Positions 1 through 10,748 are shown, numbered from the stretch's first letter. The stretch is 64,000 nt of DNA from Merluccius polli (GCA_030340625.1 JAOPHQ010002302.1:124001-188000); one strand, 5' to 3'. The notes: generated by a model not told the origin, from the letters alone. Numbers and translations: made by a program.

Positions 1-356
1 TTGAACATAGAATTTACCCACAACTCGCACGATAATAGGCGCCAGTACGCAAACATTACTATATTTCATGGATGCAAGCCGAGATAATCATTCTAATAGC
101 CTACATGACAAACACACACGCACACACTTAACAATTTTGGATGCACGTTTTATAACAAGGAGAGGCAAAACTGAAATAAGCATTTGACAAAACATCCTTT
201 TACAACGGTGAAAAATCATTAAAAACACTGAACGAGAGCAAGTGTGCGGACATTACTCTCTTTTTCATTTGATAGTTGTGTCCAGCAGCAACTGTTTTTT
301 TTTTTTTTGGGGGGGGTCTTTCTCAACATTTACGTCTTTTGTCTGTTTGGCCAGCC
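1..356. other. Unassigned AT-rich sequence
   Basis: No gene is supported. The stretch holds a short CA run near 110-128 and a T run followed by a G run at about 297-317. It ends where the inverted repeat at 357 begins. Confidence 0.5.
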
Positions 357-798
357 CGTTCTCATCCCAACTCGTAATATACCGATGATTTGTCACGCCC
401 CTAGACGTCTGACATTGACGCAAAAGGTACCCTCCCGCGTCTGTGTGAAACGATCTGGGTTCTCATAAACCCGTTCGCGGTGGTAAGAGACGAGCAGCGA
501 GTCTACAGCATCCATTCACTCCAATAATAACCCTGTCACGGTGATAGATTACGCTAACCCTAACCCTAACCATAACCCTAACCCTTTTTGGAGTGAATTG
601 TTTCACAGTAGACTGCGGACGCTGTAGACTCTGCTCTGCGAGCGGACGCTGTAGACTCTGCTCGTCTCTTACCAACGCGAACAGGTTTATGAGAACCCAG
701 ATCGTTTCACACAGACGCGGGAGGGTACCTTTTGCGTCAGTATCAGACGTCTAGGGGCGTGACAAATCGTCGGTATATTACGAGTTGGGATGAGAACG
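357..798. mobile_element. Fold-back element with telomere-like loop
   Basis: Two arms of about 150 bp are inverted copies of each other: 357-510 and 648-798. The left arm opens CGTTCTCATCCCAACTCG and the right arm ends with its reverse complement. The arms differ at only a few positions. The loop (511-647) carries five degenerate CCCTAA units at 554-585 and a duplicated GACGCTGTAGACTCTGCT motif near 619-665. No coding capacity is visible. This is a MITE or fold-back type transposon of unresolved superfamily, because I found no convincing target-site duplication. Confidence 0.75.
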
Positions 799-1807
799 TG
801 TTGGTTTGGCGCGGCAAATGGCTAATTTGCATACGTGCACAGGACTGGCTGGCTCCGCTTGGCAAAAAATAGTACAAATTTGTGAAAAAATGTTTTTAAT
901 TGTGAATAGTGGACATGGTGAGCTTAAACACATTGAACTGATGATTAGTGACAATAAAATATATTTTTTATTTTAGGCAAAATTTGAGACCCCCCTCAAA
1001 TTTTGCTTTTGAGTCTTTCAGGGGGTCTCATGGGTTAATGGGGGGGGGGGGGGTCGAGCCCCCCCGAGCCCCCCTGTATTTCGCACACTGGTTACAAACT
1101 CACTCCCAGGCAGGGACGGACTGGCCATTGGGCAATGTGGGCAAATGCCACTGCGGCCGCCTGGTGATGCGGCCGCTCGGCCTGGTGATGCGGCCGCAAT
1201 AAAGCGGAGCGGAGCAGCTGTATCAACAGGCGGCCACGGCCGCAAATAACTAAATAAATTAATAAATAGGGTAAATAAATAAATAAAGCAGAGCGGCTGC
1301 GTCAATAGGCGGCCGCAAATCAATAAATGAATAAATAAAAATAATAAAAAATAAAGCGGAGCTGCAGGCGGTAGTTTATTTTTATTTTTTATTTGTGACA
1401 AATAGTAGCTTATAATAGCAGTATGCTTACACTTGTAAATTGTTGGCTCTGTCATTACGCAGCCACAACGGGTAGTCTAATTGCATAATGACCCTGGCCG
1501 ATCCGTGCTGGCTCCTTTAATTCATTTTCTTCTTCTTTGGTGGTAAACAAACAGCAGACAACGGTGTTTGGGGCTCATTATTGCCACCGCATGGATGTAT
1601 TTTTTGTGCACCACTGCAGTGCATTGTGAGTGATATACAGCTCTGGAGTGACCGTCGATGTTGACTCGATCCCTCAGCCCTCAAGGGTCGATCTCACCAA
1701 GGGCACTTCAGCTTTTTAGAGAAATGGAATAGGTTGGGGATTCCCCCGAGGGCAAGGGCTGAGGGCAAGTGAGCGAGGGCGACTCAACCCAGTATTGAAA
1801 CGCAGCT
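799..1807. other. Repeat-rich intergenic DNA
   Basis: A perfect 10-bp stem (AAAATTTGAG/CTCAAATTTT) lies at 979-1006. A 12-base or longer G run lies near 1040-1052. From 1154 to 1345 there are short tandem units built from GCGGCCGC, CTGGTGATGCGG and AATAAATAAATA blocks. The phrase GGGACGGACTGGCCATTGGG near 1115 is a common dispersed repeat in fish. No open frame here looks like a gene. Confidence 0.5.
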
Positions 1808-2065
1808 ATAGAGCGTAACAGTGACCGCCCCTTTTTAACAGCTCCGGTGCCGGAAGTAAATTTCCCATGCATTTATCTCGTCCACTTTTCGTAGAATCCG
1901 TATAAAAAGAGTATTAAGACTTGAACCAAGCCAATCGTTCGTTGTGGTAGTCGTGACCATATTATATTTATAAGGATTATACGAAAAGTGGACGAGATAA
2001 ATGCATGGGAAATTTACTTCCGGCACCGGAGCTGTTAAAAAGGGGCGGTCACTGTTACGCTCTAT
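1808..2065. mobile_element. Fold-back MITE, about 100-bp arms
   Basis: 1808-1908 and 1966-2065 are inverted copies. The outer end TAGAGCGTAACAGTGACC is matched by GGTCACTGTTACGCTCTA at the right end. The 57-bp loop is AT-rich and has no ORF. It is a non-autonomous DNA element lying directly beside the element at 2079-2548. Confidence 0.8.
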
Positions 2066-2078
2066 TGTGTTCTATATC

Positions 2079-2548
2079 TATGGGTGCGGGACCTAAAACC
2101 CGGAAGTCCGTTAGCATGTTGGCACTTCCGGTCCCCTCGTCAGGGTTTTTTGAATGGGTTTTTGGTTAGATGCCTGAAATAAGGTCTGTGGTTAACACAA
2201 GCTTAAGAGATTTACAAGCTTAAGAGATTTATATATTTTGCATATTTTGTTTTACGACATACGTCGGTAAATACTCCACTCGTGAATTTTGAAGCTTTTA
2301 CGTGTCTTAAAAAAATTCTGGCGAATGCAATTACGCTTCATAAGTCATAAAAGTAGTGTTCATTTGTGAAAATTATCTTGCTTAACAAAACGTGTGAGTA
2401 TCATAAACTTTTGTTTGCCACAAAGCTTATTTTCTGCAATAACGCAAAATCCAATGGGAAAAACCCATTGGCTTTTTGTCGAGGGAACCCAGGGCGATGC
2501 TAACTTCTGGGTTGGCCTACAAAAATACGTCATCCCTGCACCACTCTA
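2079..2548. mobile_element. Non-autonomous TIR element, copy 1
   Basis: The termini resemble TAGAG(C/T)GGTGCAGG on both sides; the right end is CCCTGCACCACTCTA at 2534-2548. A second copy in reverse orientation lies at 30175-32608, where it is split by a hAT insertion. Shared blocks include CTTAAGAGATTT and TTTTGAAGCTTTTACGTGTC. There is no ORF. Superfamily is unknown. Confidence 0.65.
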
Positions 2549-2558
2549 AAGTAGCAAT

Positions 2559-2570
2559 GGGCTCTATGCA
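2559..2570. repeat. Left target-site duplication of LINE
   Basis: GGGCTCTATGCA occurs here and again at 4164-4175, immediately after the poly-A tail of the LINE. Such a 12-bp duplication is the normal signature of target-primed reverse transcription. Confidence 0.85.
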
Positions 2571-4163
2571 TGCTGCATTTACCCAGCCTACTCTAATGCC
2601 ATCTCAAATAAACTAATCAAGTCCATTAACCAAATTAATCTTAATTTTATTTGGAGAAACAAGCCGCACTATATGAAAAAAGCAACATGGTTAAAGAAAT
2701 TAAAGATGGTGGCTTAAAAGTTATCGATTTTGACTGCCTTAATGGAACTTTAAAAATTAATTGGCTGAAATCTTGGATAAAACATAATAATTCATTTTGG
2801 TACTGTGTTCCAAATTCCCTATTCAATAAGATTGGAGGTTTAAAATGTCTTCTCATGGCAGACTTCAACATCAATAAATTACCTGTATCTTTGTCAGAGT
2901 TTCATAAACAAATTCTATTATATTGGAAAATGCTATATGTGCATAACTTCTCACCCCACACTACTATACTTTGGAATAATAGATATGTTTTATACCGAAA
3001 TAAATCATTATATTTTCAGGATTGGTATGGGAGGAATATATGGTCTGTGGTTGACTTAATGGGTGCCAATCGTAATCTCTTAGATTATCAACAGTTTTGC
3101 ACTAAACATAAATTCAACCCTTCCAAATCAGACTTACTTAAATTACAAAAAGCACTCCCTCAGGGATTTATATTCCTAACAAAAAATATATTGGCCCACC
3201 AACCTATAATACCACAACTGGTCCCATTGTCAATACAGGGGATTTTAATCCTGGACAAAAAATGTAATAATCACTTCATAAGAAACTATCTCACTGAAAC
3301 ATTGTTCCCTGGCAGACAAAACAAAAATAATATCTTACATACATTTGATAATCAGTTTGATAAGCCAAGCTAGAAAGTTAAAGGGACTCTGATATTGATT
3401 GATAAGCTAAGAACGATGTACCTAAAATTTCCTATACCCCCCAAAATGAAAGAAACACACTTTAAAATTATGAACAACATTTATCCCTCTAAAGAATTAC
3501 TTAGACTACGCTTTAATATTAATGACAATTTATGCACATTTTGTGAAAATGACATTGAAACCACGGACTATGTCTTCTTCTCATGTGATGTAATACAAAC
3601 ATTCTGGGTCAACATTCACAATTGGATTAAACAAAAAATCATATTAATTCCAGCTGCTATCTCTAGAGACGATGTCACTTTCGGTATGCTTTTGCAAAAC
3701 AAAAACGATGAACTATGTTGCAACGTTATCCTTTGTTTAGTAACATTTTTCATCCACAAGAATAGAGTTATGAAATCATCCCCCAAATTTATTGTCTTCA
3801 TGAATGAATTCAAATTGTACTTAAAATCTCTAATAATTCTAACGGTAACAAAGGCACAAAAATTATATAATATCTTGAAAAATGTTCCCACTGAAATGAA
3901 CAGTTAAAACTAATTCGAATCCCCCTTATTGAAAACAACATTTAGACTGTTTTATATGTATTTTATTTTTGTCTATTTATTTTTATTTTATTTCAACTGC
4001 TCTGAAGTTACTATATTGATATTATTATAAGTTTCACTGTTGATTGATGTTCACCTGGCATTCTTTCTACACTTATGCAAAGTATGTACTGTGAAAAACG
4101 TGCCAGAAATGTTTATTTTTGTAAATTTCAATAAAGCATTTTTAAAAAAAAAGAAAAAAAAAA
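2571..4163 (+). mobile_element. 5'-truncated Tx1/L1-like LINE with poly-A tail
   Basis: This element carries only the C-terminal part of a LINE ORF2, a short 3' UTR, an AATAAA at about 4130-4135 and an A-rich tail at 4144-4163. It is flanked by the 12-bp duplication GGGCTCTATGCA (2559-2570 and 4164-4175). The insertion site is the left end of the fold-back element that continues at 4176-4532. It is dead: 5'-truncated, frameshifted and carrying a stop. Confidence 0.9.
2579..3907 (+). pseudogene. LINE ORF2 C-terminal fragment
   Basis: The frame opening at 2651 runs to a TAG at 3371-3373. It continues in the same frame from 3395 to a TAA at 3905-3907, so a single in-frame stop divides it. An additional one-base shift lies at the A-run near 2674-2681, because FIWRNKPHY upstream and MVKEIKDGGLKV downstream, adjacent in L1/Tx1 proteins, lie in different frames. 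The C-terminal zinc-knuckle-like pattern CTFCEND...DYVFFSC...FW near 3534-3607 is typical of the region after the reverse transcriptase in L1-clade ORF2. The endonuclease and the catalytic RT core are missing because of 5' truncation. Confidence 0.85.
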
Positions 4164-4532
4164 GGGCTCTATGCACGCAACACTTCCGCATTGGTCTCAG
4201 AATGCTTCTATAAATCCGGTTCCGGTTCGTAAGCCAAGCTTCTACAACGGAAGTAAACAAACCAGCATGGCTTGCAAACGAACAAAAGTGTGTTTTCAAC
4301 GACGGGAGGACAGCACTAGAAGCTACCACTGTTGTGTTCCGCAATGTGCAGCATCTGCTAAATGCAATTCGTTCCTTAGTTTTTTTATCTGGTGAACTGT
4401 GTGTCTGACATGATAACAACCGATAACAACACTGGGTTGTTTACTTCCATTGTAGAATCTTGGCTTCCGAACTGGAACCGGATTTATAGAAGCATTCTGA
4501 GACCAATGCGGAAGTGTTGCGTGCATAGAGCC
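4164..4532. mobile_element. Fold-back element carrying a THAP-like fragment
   Basis: The arms (about 4166-4262 and 4437-4532) are inverted copies starting GGCTCTATGCAC and ending GTGCATAGAGCC. The left tip was duplicated when the LINE inserted at 2571. The interior encodes, on the plus strand at about 4267-4395, a short peptide starting MACKRTKVC and containing SYHCCVPQCAASAKCNS, which looks like the first half of a THAP C2CH zinc finger. THAP domains are the DNA-binding domains of P-element-type transposases, so this may be a MITE derived from a P-like element. The THAP reading rests on one short motif. Confidence 0.7.
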
Positions 4533-4791
4533 TCTAGTAGTATAGGGCTTGTATATCAGAATGCATCATGGGATTTTTTTTGCTGGCAATACTCCGCCAT
4601 ATTGAGAGGACTCCAGAGAGTTGTCGTACTGTAAAATCCTAAAGTAACAAATCATTTCATTGTTAATTACTAAACAATGACCAAGAAACCATGACTACAA
4701 ACACAACACACACACTGTGACGTCGCGAGGTACATGCTCTCTTCTAACATTTGAATAGTTGTTCTCTGCCAGACGTGGGCGTGGGGGAGAG
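4533..4791 (+). promoter_or_regulatory. Putative promoter / 5' UTR of tmem182-type gene
   Basis: About 260 bp separate the fold-back element from the start codon. A CRE-like TGACGTCG lies at 4718-4725. No clear TATA box is seen close to the ATG. Transcription start is not determinable from sequence. Confidence 0.35.
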
Positions 4792-5768
4792 ATGACAGAC
4801 AGAAGTCCTCGCTCGGCGGTCGACAGGACAAAGGTGCTCCTCTTCCTCGCCGCCTTCTTCCAGGCGGTTGGCTTCCTGTTTCTGCTCGCGTGCTGCGGGA
4901 GCGACTACTGGCTGCTGGCCTGGCAGTCCTGTGGCACCGCCCAGCACACACCGTCGTCATGGTTTCACCAGGATGGCCTGGGTCACCTGACCTCTGGAGA
5001 CATCAAAAGCCAGGTGGGGGGCAAGGCACTGCTACATCCAGCGTTGGGGGTTGTATTCCCTGTGTAGAGCAAGGCACTAACACTGCAGGGTCAGTGGCTC
5101 TATTCCCTTTGTATCTCAGTAGGTAGAGCAAGGCACTAACGCTGCAGGGTTAGGGGTCCTATTCCCTGTGTATCTCAGTAGGTAGAGCAAGGCACTAACA
5201 CTGCAGGGTTAAGGGTCCTATTCCTAACACAGAAATTATGAAAATGGAATTATGGATGCCAATAGCATCAAATTATTAAAGCATTTTTACAATAGCTTGC
5301 TATATAAAGAGTCTATTATACAGATAAACAGATCACACACATGAATTAGTACTGAACTTTGTCTAGTTTAGAACAGTTTGCACAGCCGCAGTACACAGGA
5401 GGTGGCATTCATTCTTATAGGTCCTATTCCATGTGTAGCACATTAGGGAGAGCAAGGCACTAACACTGCAGGGTTGGGGGTCCTATTCCCTGTGTAGCTC
5501 AGTAGGTAGAGGAAGGCACTGTAGTTAGGGGTTTGATATACAGCATACATGTATATTTTGTCATACTTATGATGTAACAACATTTATAAAGTGTAATATT
5601 TCTATAATAGGCGGTGGACAGTGTCATGTTCTTCCATGAGGGTCTGTTCTGGCGCTGCTCCTTTCAGACCCACTCCCAAACATTCTGTCTGTGGGACATC
5701 TGGACTGGTAGCGTCACTGCTGACACGCACGCACACACACGCACACATATATTTTTAGATATATGTAT

Positions 5769-5801
<33 letters not shown>

Positions 5802-6687
5802 GGCAGTCAGTCGCCGATCAAGGTGTGTGAGAGCGCTTTCCTCTTCCCGTTTCCCGTTTACGAGTCGGTGGTGCGCCCTCTAGTGGACACACTTGATTTC
5901 CCGCCTCAGCCCTCTGAACCGGACTCCGTCATTGGTGAGTATTGTATTCTGGTTAAAGACATCATGCTTACCAAATAACATACGATAGTATAGATGAGAA
6001 ATGTTAAATAATGTATAATTGTATAATATATATGTTAAATTTGTTGTCTTCCTGTCGTTAGTCTTTAGGACATTCTGGAGCAGCTTCCTGGTGGTAGGCC
6101 TGGTCTCTGTCACTATTGGTGGACTTGTTGTCATTTGTGCTGCCCCGCTGTCCAATCACAAGCTGTATAAAGTGGGCGGGGCTTTTCAGCTCTCTGGGGG
6201 TGAGTCCCTTTAACTTTCTAGCTTGGCTATTCTCTAATATAAGAGTACTGCTTCTCCTTTCCGGGAAAAAGTTGGACCACTGACATCATTTTTCAGAATC
6301 GTGCAAGTGGAGAACACAAATCACAGACCAATCAGTGGTCTAACTTTTTCTTATAATTATTTTTTCTTTCATTTTAAATGACAACAACAACAACACACAA
6401 CGGCGCACATTGACGCACAACAACACAATGTCACAATGACCTCTTGGTGTCCCCTAGGCCTGAGCCTGATGGTGGTGGTGTTGATGTTCCTGACGTGGTT
6501 TCAAGCGCTCGGCGTTCTGGAACAATACGCCTCGAGACGGCGAGCCACCGCCTGTCCCGCCTTCCACTTGAGCGTCGAGCTCGGACCTTCCTTCCTATTG
6601 GCTCCCGTCGCCGTGTTCTTCTGCATTTTGGCTGGACTGCTGTTTGTCCTGATTGGCCGGGACACACAGGCGGTCCCAAACAAATGA
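4792..6687 (+). CDS. tmem182: TMEM182-type four-helix membrane protein, five exons
   Basis: I recognise this as the TMEM182 family (claudin/PMP22-like four-helix membrane proteins; mammalian TMEM182 is linked to muscle and adipocyte differentiation). Exons are 4792-5013, 5611-5707, 5803-5934, 6062-6199 and 6458-6687. All introns are GT-AG, with phases 0, 1, 1 and 1, and the joined frame of 819 nt is open (272 residues; mammalian protein about 229). Helix 1 is at residues 14-36, ending in the family-typical GSDYWLLA. The first extracellular loop has FFHEGLFWRC (81-90). Helices 2 to 4 are near 158-178, 198-216 and 241-263. ICAAPLSNHKLYKVGG follows helix 2. The ATG at 4792 is chosen because helix 1 follows closely. 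The extra length lies mainly in the N terminus and the first loop. Which teleost paralogue (a or b) this is cannot be told here. Confidence 0.9.
5020..5545 (+). repeat. Tandem tRNA-like (SINE-head) units in intron 1
   Basis: About five units of 59 bp (around 5020, 5063, 5122, 5181, 5440 and a partial at 5500) each contain TAGCTCAGTAGGTAGAGCA-like sequence (A-box-like), then GCACTAAC(A/G)CTGCAGGGTT and a degenerate B-box followed by CCTATTCCC. The array is broken by AT-rich sequence at about 5236-5430. It resembles the tRNA-derived head of a fish SINE amplified in tandem. It is unlikely to be a functional tRNA, because the acceptor stem and a proper B-box are not preserved. Confidence 0.65.
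5768..5790. repeat. (TA)n microsatellite beside exon 3 acceptor
   Basis: A TA run immediately precedes the T-tract and AG acceptor of exon 3 at 5803. Length change here could influence splicing, but nothing shows that it does. Confidence 0.8.
6264..6351. repeat. Small inverted repeat in intron 4
   Basis: AAAAAGTTGGACCACTGAC and its near-perfect inverted partner CAGTGGTCTAACTTTTTC are separated by about 45 bp. This is probably a remnant of a short MITE inside intron 4 of the tmem182-type gene. Confidence 0.6.
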
Positions 6688-6949
6688 AGTCTGCTTCCCG
6701 GTTTGCAGTTAGTGTCAGTTACTGTGTGTTGCTAGCAGCAACCAATGACCTCGCTGCAGAGGCACTAGAAGTATAGTTTGTTTTAAAGAAGAGCCCAACT
6801 AAAACAGGAACTCTGCCATCTACTGGGAAGCAGAGGTTATCACAATTGCTGTTTCTGATTGGCTCAAATTGGGACCAGGTGATGTCAATTATCCGGCACC
6901 AACTGAAATTGGCACACAGTTTTTTTTCTGATTTTTTAAATCGATATCC

Positions 6950-6955
6950 AATAAA
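6950..6955 (+). terminator. Polyadenylation signal AATAAA
   Basis: AATAAA lies 263 bp past the stop codon, following a T-rich stretch. It is the first canonical signal downstream of the tmem182-type gene on the plus strand. Confidence 0.55.
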
Positions 6956-7049
6956 TAATATGATAAAAAAAAGTAATTAATAATAATTAGCAGGGGCAAT
7001 TCACATTCTTCAGGATTTGATTGGATCATACAGAGGTGAGAAACGCACA

Positions 7050-7928
7050 AGTGTGTTAGCCAGCTTTATATGAACTAGCCTTGTGTTAGCTAGCTATGTG
7101 TTAGCTAGTTATGTGTCAGCCAGCTTTACGTTAACAAGCTTTATGTTAGCCAACAGTGTGTTAGCCCGCTCTGACTGTTAAGGCCTTTCTCAATACCAAG
7201 TGCGCCAAGTTCAGACTTGCGTACTTAGTAGTTTGGACTTGATAAGTTCGACTTCTTGGGAGTTCAAACTCCCAAGGACGCAGTTCGCTCATTCTGCAGT
7301 TGGAACAGCAGTGGACTTGATGACGTCACCATCTCAGCTCGTCTCGTGTCTAGCTTCACTGTAATGTATATTTACAATAAAACAAAATATGATATAATAT
7401 AATATATCATAATACAATATGATATATAACACAACCCTGCCTCTTTTCATTTTTAAAATATAAATGGTATATTTTTTCTGTGTTTCAAGATCTAGCCTAC
7501 ATATAAAAAGCCAGTGGCGGGAAAAAGGTTGTTGTGGTTGTTGTGGACGTTGGTGAATGATTGAATGAGAAGAAAGAAAATTTGACAGACAAAATTACAA
7601 AAATAAGCATCATAATGGATTAGACGCTGGTTGCCGTTGCCGCTGGTTGGTGCAAAATGCATTCTGGGATACTTGGCCGTCCAAAGTCCATACAAGTCAC
7701 CTCCCGATGCATCCTCGATAAAACGGGCGGAGCAAGAACACATCCGCGCATTTGGACTGAACTTGGCTAGATGCGGACTTTGAATTGGAACAGTACTTGG
7801 ACTGATGATGTTTCACAAGAACACAAGTACGGTCAAGAACGCAGATTGAGAAACGCCGTTAGTTAGCTATGTGTTAGCCAGTGGAGTGTTAGCCAGCTGT
7901 GTCTTAACCAGCTGTGTTAGCTTGCTAT
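7050..7928. repeat. TGTTAGC minisatellite, split by a MITE
   Basis: Degenerate tandem units around TGTGTTAGCCAGCT occupy 7050-7172 and resume at 7862-7928. The interruption is the Harbinger-like element at 7181-7858. Related GCTAGC/TTAGC repeats recur at 35980-36060, 36185-36545 and 46155-46390. Confidence 0.75.
7181..7858. mobile_element. Harbinger-like MITE with TTA duplication
   Basis: The 678-bp element starts AGGCCTTTCTCAAT and ends ATTGAGAAACGCCG, an imperfect terminal inverted repeat. It is flanked by TTA on both sides (7178-7180 and 7859-7861). Three-base TWA duplication is characteristic of PIF/Harbinger. No transposase frame is present, so it is non-autonomous. Confidence 0.75.
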
Positions 7929-8682
7929 ACTTTATCAGACGTTGATAGGGTTGAAACAATGCATGTGGAAGCAGACACACATCAATATTAGAGGTTGGGG
8001 TCACAAACATTTTAAGCCCTAAAAATGTAGACATGTTGGAAAGACTGAATGTGCAGTTGTAGGGGGAAGATAAATTGGTTATTGGACATAAAATAATCTG
8101 TTCTGACATCTTCTGTTCTGACAAAAAGACAGCTTGGAATATTTTGTGCAAAGCTTAATTAAAAAATCTGAGCTGAATTAATCTAACATGAGAACCAAAG
8201 ATGATTGAGTCAGATTAGAGGAACTTGCAAGGGCCTCAATAACATACTAATTTAATCACAGGAAACCGCCTGGTTTGCACCAAAAGCCCATTCCTCCCCT
8301 TAAGTTGTGATCATCTCCTTTCACCGGTCTATGAAAACCTCATTACCAAACCCCCCCGGGTGGATAATAATGTGTCTCAGCAAGGTCCTCTGCCTCTGTG
8401 GAGCGAAGCAATCCCGATCAATTATTACTGATAAATTAACGTTGACTAAAGTGTCGGGAGCACTTTGTCGCGTGATTTGGGTTGAAGTGACCGAGGGTGT
8501 CTGAGACCCGCCCTGTCATCAGGAGACATCAGGTCGACTCTCGGCCAGAGGAAGAATGAATTAAGTTGTCATCATCTTTGACAGTCCTGCCACGTGGAGG
8601 AGTCATGCTCTGCCTGCGAGGCGCACAGTCGCCACTGGAGGGCAGTGTTGACCCACAATCAACCCACAATAAATATAAATAT

Positions 8683-8683
<1 letters not shown>
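7929..8683. other. Non-repetitive intergenic DNA
   Basis: No gene is supported. 8190-8345 is free of simple repeats and of balanced composition, with ATTA-type core sites, and is a candidate conserved non-coding block. This would need alignment to other fishes to establish. Confidence 0.3.

Positions 8684-8744
<61 letters not shown>
8684..8744. repeat. (AAT)n microsatellite
   Basis: About 20 uninterrupted AAT units. It gives the poly-Asn and poly-Tyr open frames in this area. Confidence 0.95.
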
Positions 8745-8747
<3 letters not shown>

Positions 8748-9628
8748 ACACAGTGTCGGACCCCTTGTAATAATACCCAACGACACCACAGCAAAAGCCA
8801 AAGTTGTGCTGCTCTTACTATTACACTAGGCCAGAGACATGGACTCCACGTACAGAGGGCGGGGGGGTGGGGGGAAATTTGTAAGTGATAATTCATTCAA
8901 CTGCTCTTTTTTCCCCCCTGCCAGACAAAATTATTTCATTTGTATTGTTCTACTTCAGTATAGTTAACTTCCTGATATAAAAAAGAGAACCAACCGAAGA
9001 CGCCCGCAGTCACACCTTCATAATTGGAAATGGCAAACAGAAGTGAGATGACGAGAGGAGAGGGGAGATGGGGAGATGAGGAGAGGGGAGATGAGGCGAG
9101 GAGAGGGGAGACGATGGTGTTTGTGTGTTCCTAGATCCTTTCACGTCTAGCGCTCCTGCGTGTCTCGTCTTAATATCCGCTGTGAACCAGGTGAGTAGAT
9201 TTACACCCGAGGATCTCACCTGGGCCTCTCCGGCTCCCCGCCACCTCGTCTCCATCAACACCAGCTTACGGGGAGCGGGTTCACAGGGCCTATCTCCCCC
9301 CCTGCGCTGGAAACACAGACTTCGCAAAAAAATATCCCCTCGTTTTCTATGCGCCACACCATTCTGCTCTTTTCCGCGGGGCCGTGTGTGCATGCTAATC
9401 GCCGGGTCTAGTGTTATAGCAGCGCGTTGCTTTCCGCGGCTATAAAGCTGTCCATTGAAATTTTCCGCCGCAGCAATAACTGACCAGACACCCTGACCCC
9501 ACCCTGACACCCAGAGGCAAGTCTCCAATGGCTCCCTCCACACAAACACACACAGTCGCACGGGGAACCAACTGTCTTGTTTGGAGGACCCTTGCCTTGC
9601 TTATGGACAGGGCACCCATGTGACAAAG
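8745..9628. other. Intergenic DNA with GGGAGAT repeat
   Basis: A GA-rich tandem (GGGGAGATGAGGAGA-like) occupies 9044-9116. The rest, including 9120-9600, has several open frames on both strands but no recognisable domain. No gene is supported. Confidence 0.4.
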
Positions 9629-9790
9629 AGAGGTGAGGAGTGGTAGAGAAAGACAGGGTCGAGAGAGGGAGGAGGAGAAGTAGAAAGGGGTAAAGAGGTA
9701 GAGAAAGACAGGGGTGAGAGAGGGGAGAGAAGAAGACGAGAGGAGTAAAGAGCTAGTGAAAGAAAGGGGTGAGAGAGGGAGAAGGAGCTC
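9629..9790. repeat. About 62-bp tandem repeat, 3 units
   Basis: Three diverged purine-rich units each contain TAGAGAAAGACAGGGGTGAGAG-like sequence followed by a GAGTAAAGAG-like block. Confidence 0.7.
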
Positions 9791-9992
9791 GGTGCTAAAA
9801 GAGACAACAGTAGTATTAGGTTAATCCAACCCTTCCAAAAATGTAACCAAAACTAAAAAGATGACTCCCCCTCTCTCCTCTCCTCCCCATCCTCTCCCAT
9901 CCACAGCCGCTCTAATCTCTCTCTTCTTTCCCTTCACTTTTTATTTTTATTTTTTTGCGGGCGAGTGAATCTGAATCGCACGCCCTTTGCCA

Positions 9993-10283
9993 CCAGATAC
10001 CAGATAGCAGATAGCAGATACCAGATACCAGATAACAGATACCAGATACCAGATAACAGATACCAGATAACAGATAACAGATGACAGATACCAGATAACA
10101 GATAACAGATAACAGATACCAGATACCAGATAACAGATGACAGATGACAGATACCAGATAACAGATAACAGATGACAGATGACAGATGACAGATAACAGA
10201 TAACAGATGACAGATAACAGATAAGAGATGACAGATAACAGATAACAGATGACAGATAACAGATGGCAGATGAGAGATAACAG
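9993..10283. repeat. CAGATAACAGATACCAGATG minisatellite
   Basis: About 290 bp of nested 9-10 bp units: CAGATAC, CAGATAA and CAGATGA alternate as CAGATACCAGATAACAGAT. The minus-strand open frames with repeating LSSVICYL are a by-product of the repeat period and not evidence of a gene. Confidence 0.95.
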
Positions 10284-10540
10284 GCTTTATCCACAGAATG
10301 GGTTCATTGACGTTGAGGACACCCAAGTGATTAGTTCAACGGGATGTAGGGTGGGGCGGGCGATAGAGGGAGGGTAGAGGGAGGGAGGGAATATTGCCAG
10401 ATCTCAGCTGTATTTCCGAGGTGGTATTAGTGATCAGACTAGAGTGTGTTGCATCATGTTCATTCTGTTATCCTCCATGAAGGGGAAGGAGAGACAGATT
10501 ATTATGGGCTGCTTCAACCGTGACATGCACACACTGGGCC
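10284..10540. other. Intergenic DNA, nothing recognised
   Basis: It contains a GGGAGGG-rich stretch at 10350-10392 and no gene. Confidence 0.4.
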
Positions 10541-10662
10541 TCTCCTTGTGTCAGTGTGTTTGTGTGTGAGTGTGTGAGAGAGAGCATGTGTGTGTATGTG
10601 TGTGTGAGAGAGAGCATGTGTGTGTATGAGCATGTTGAGCATTGAGTGTGTGTTTGCACGTG

Positions 10663-10748
<86 letters not shown>

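Noticed and set aside
554..585. Telomere or chromosome end
   Set aside because: Only five degenerate units in the loop of a fold-back element; likewise the tracts at 11132 and 28075 are irregular and interstitial.
5063..5235. Possible genuine tRNA gene cluster
   Set aside because: Units lack a paired acceptor stem and a canonical B-box, and the 59-bp period is shorter than a tRNA gene.
9010..9561. 183-codon minus-strand ORF
   Set aside because: It runs through the GGGAGAT repeat, has no domain, and a comparable frame is open on the opposite strand.
9934..10326. Minus-strand open frames with repeating LSSVICYL that look like membrane helices
   Set aside because: They are produced by the CAGATAAC-type minisatellite, whose period keeps several frames open.
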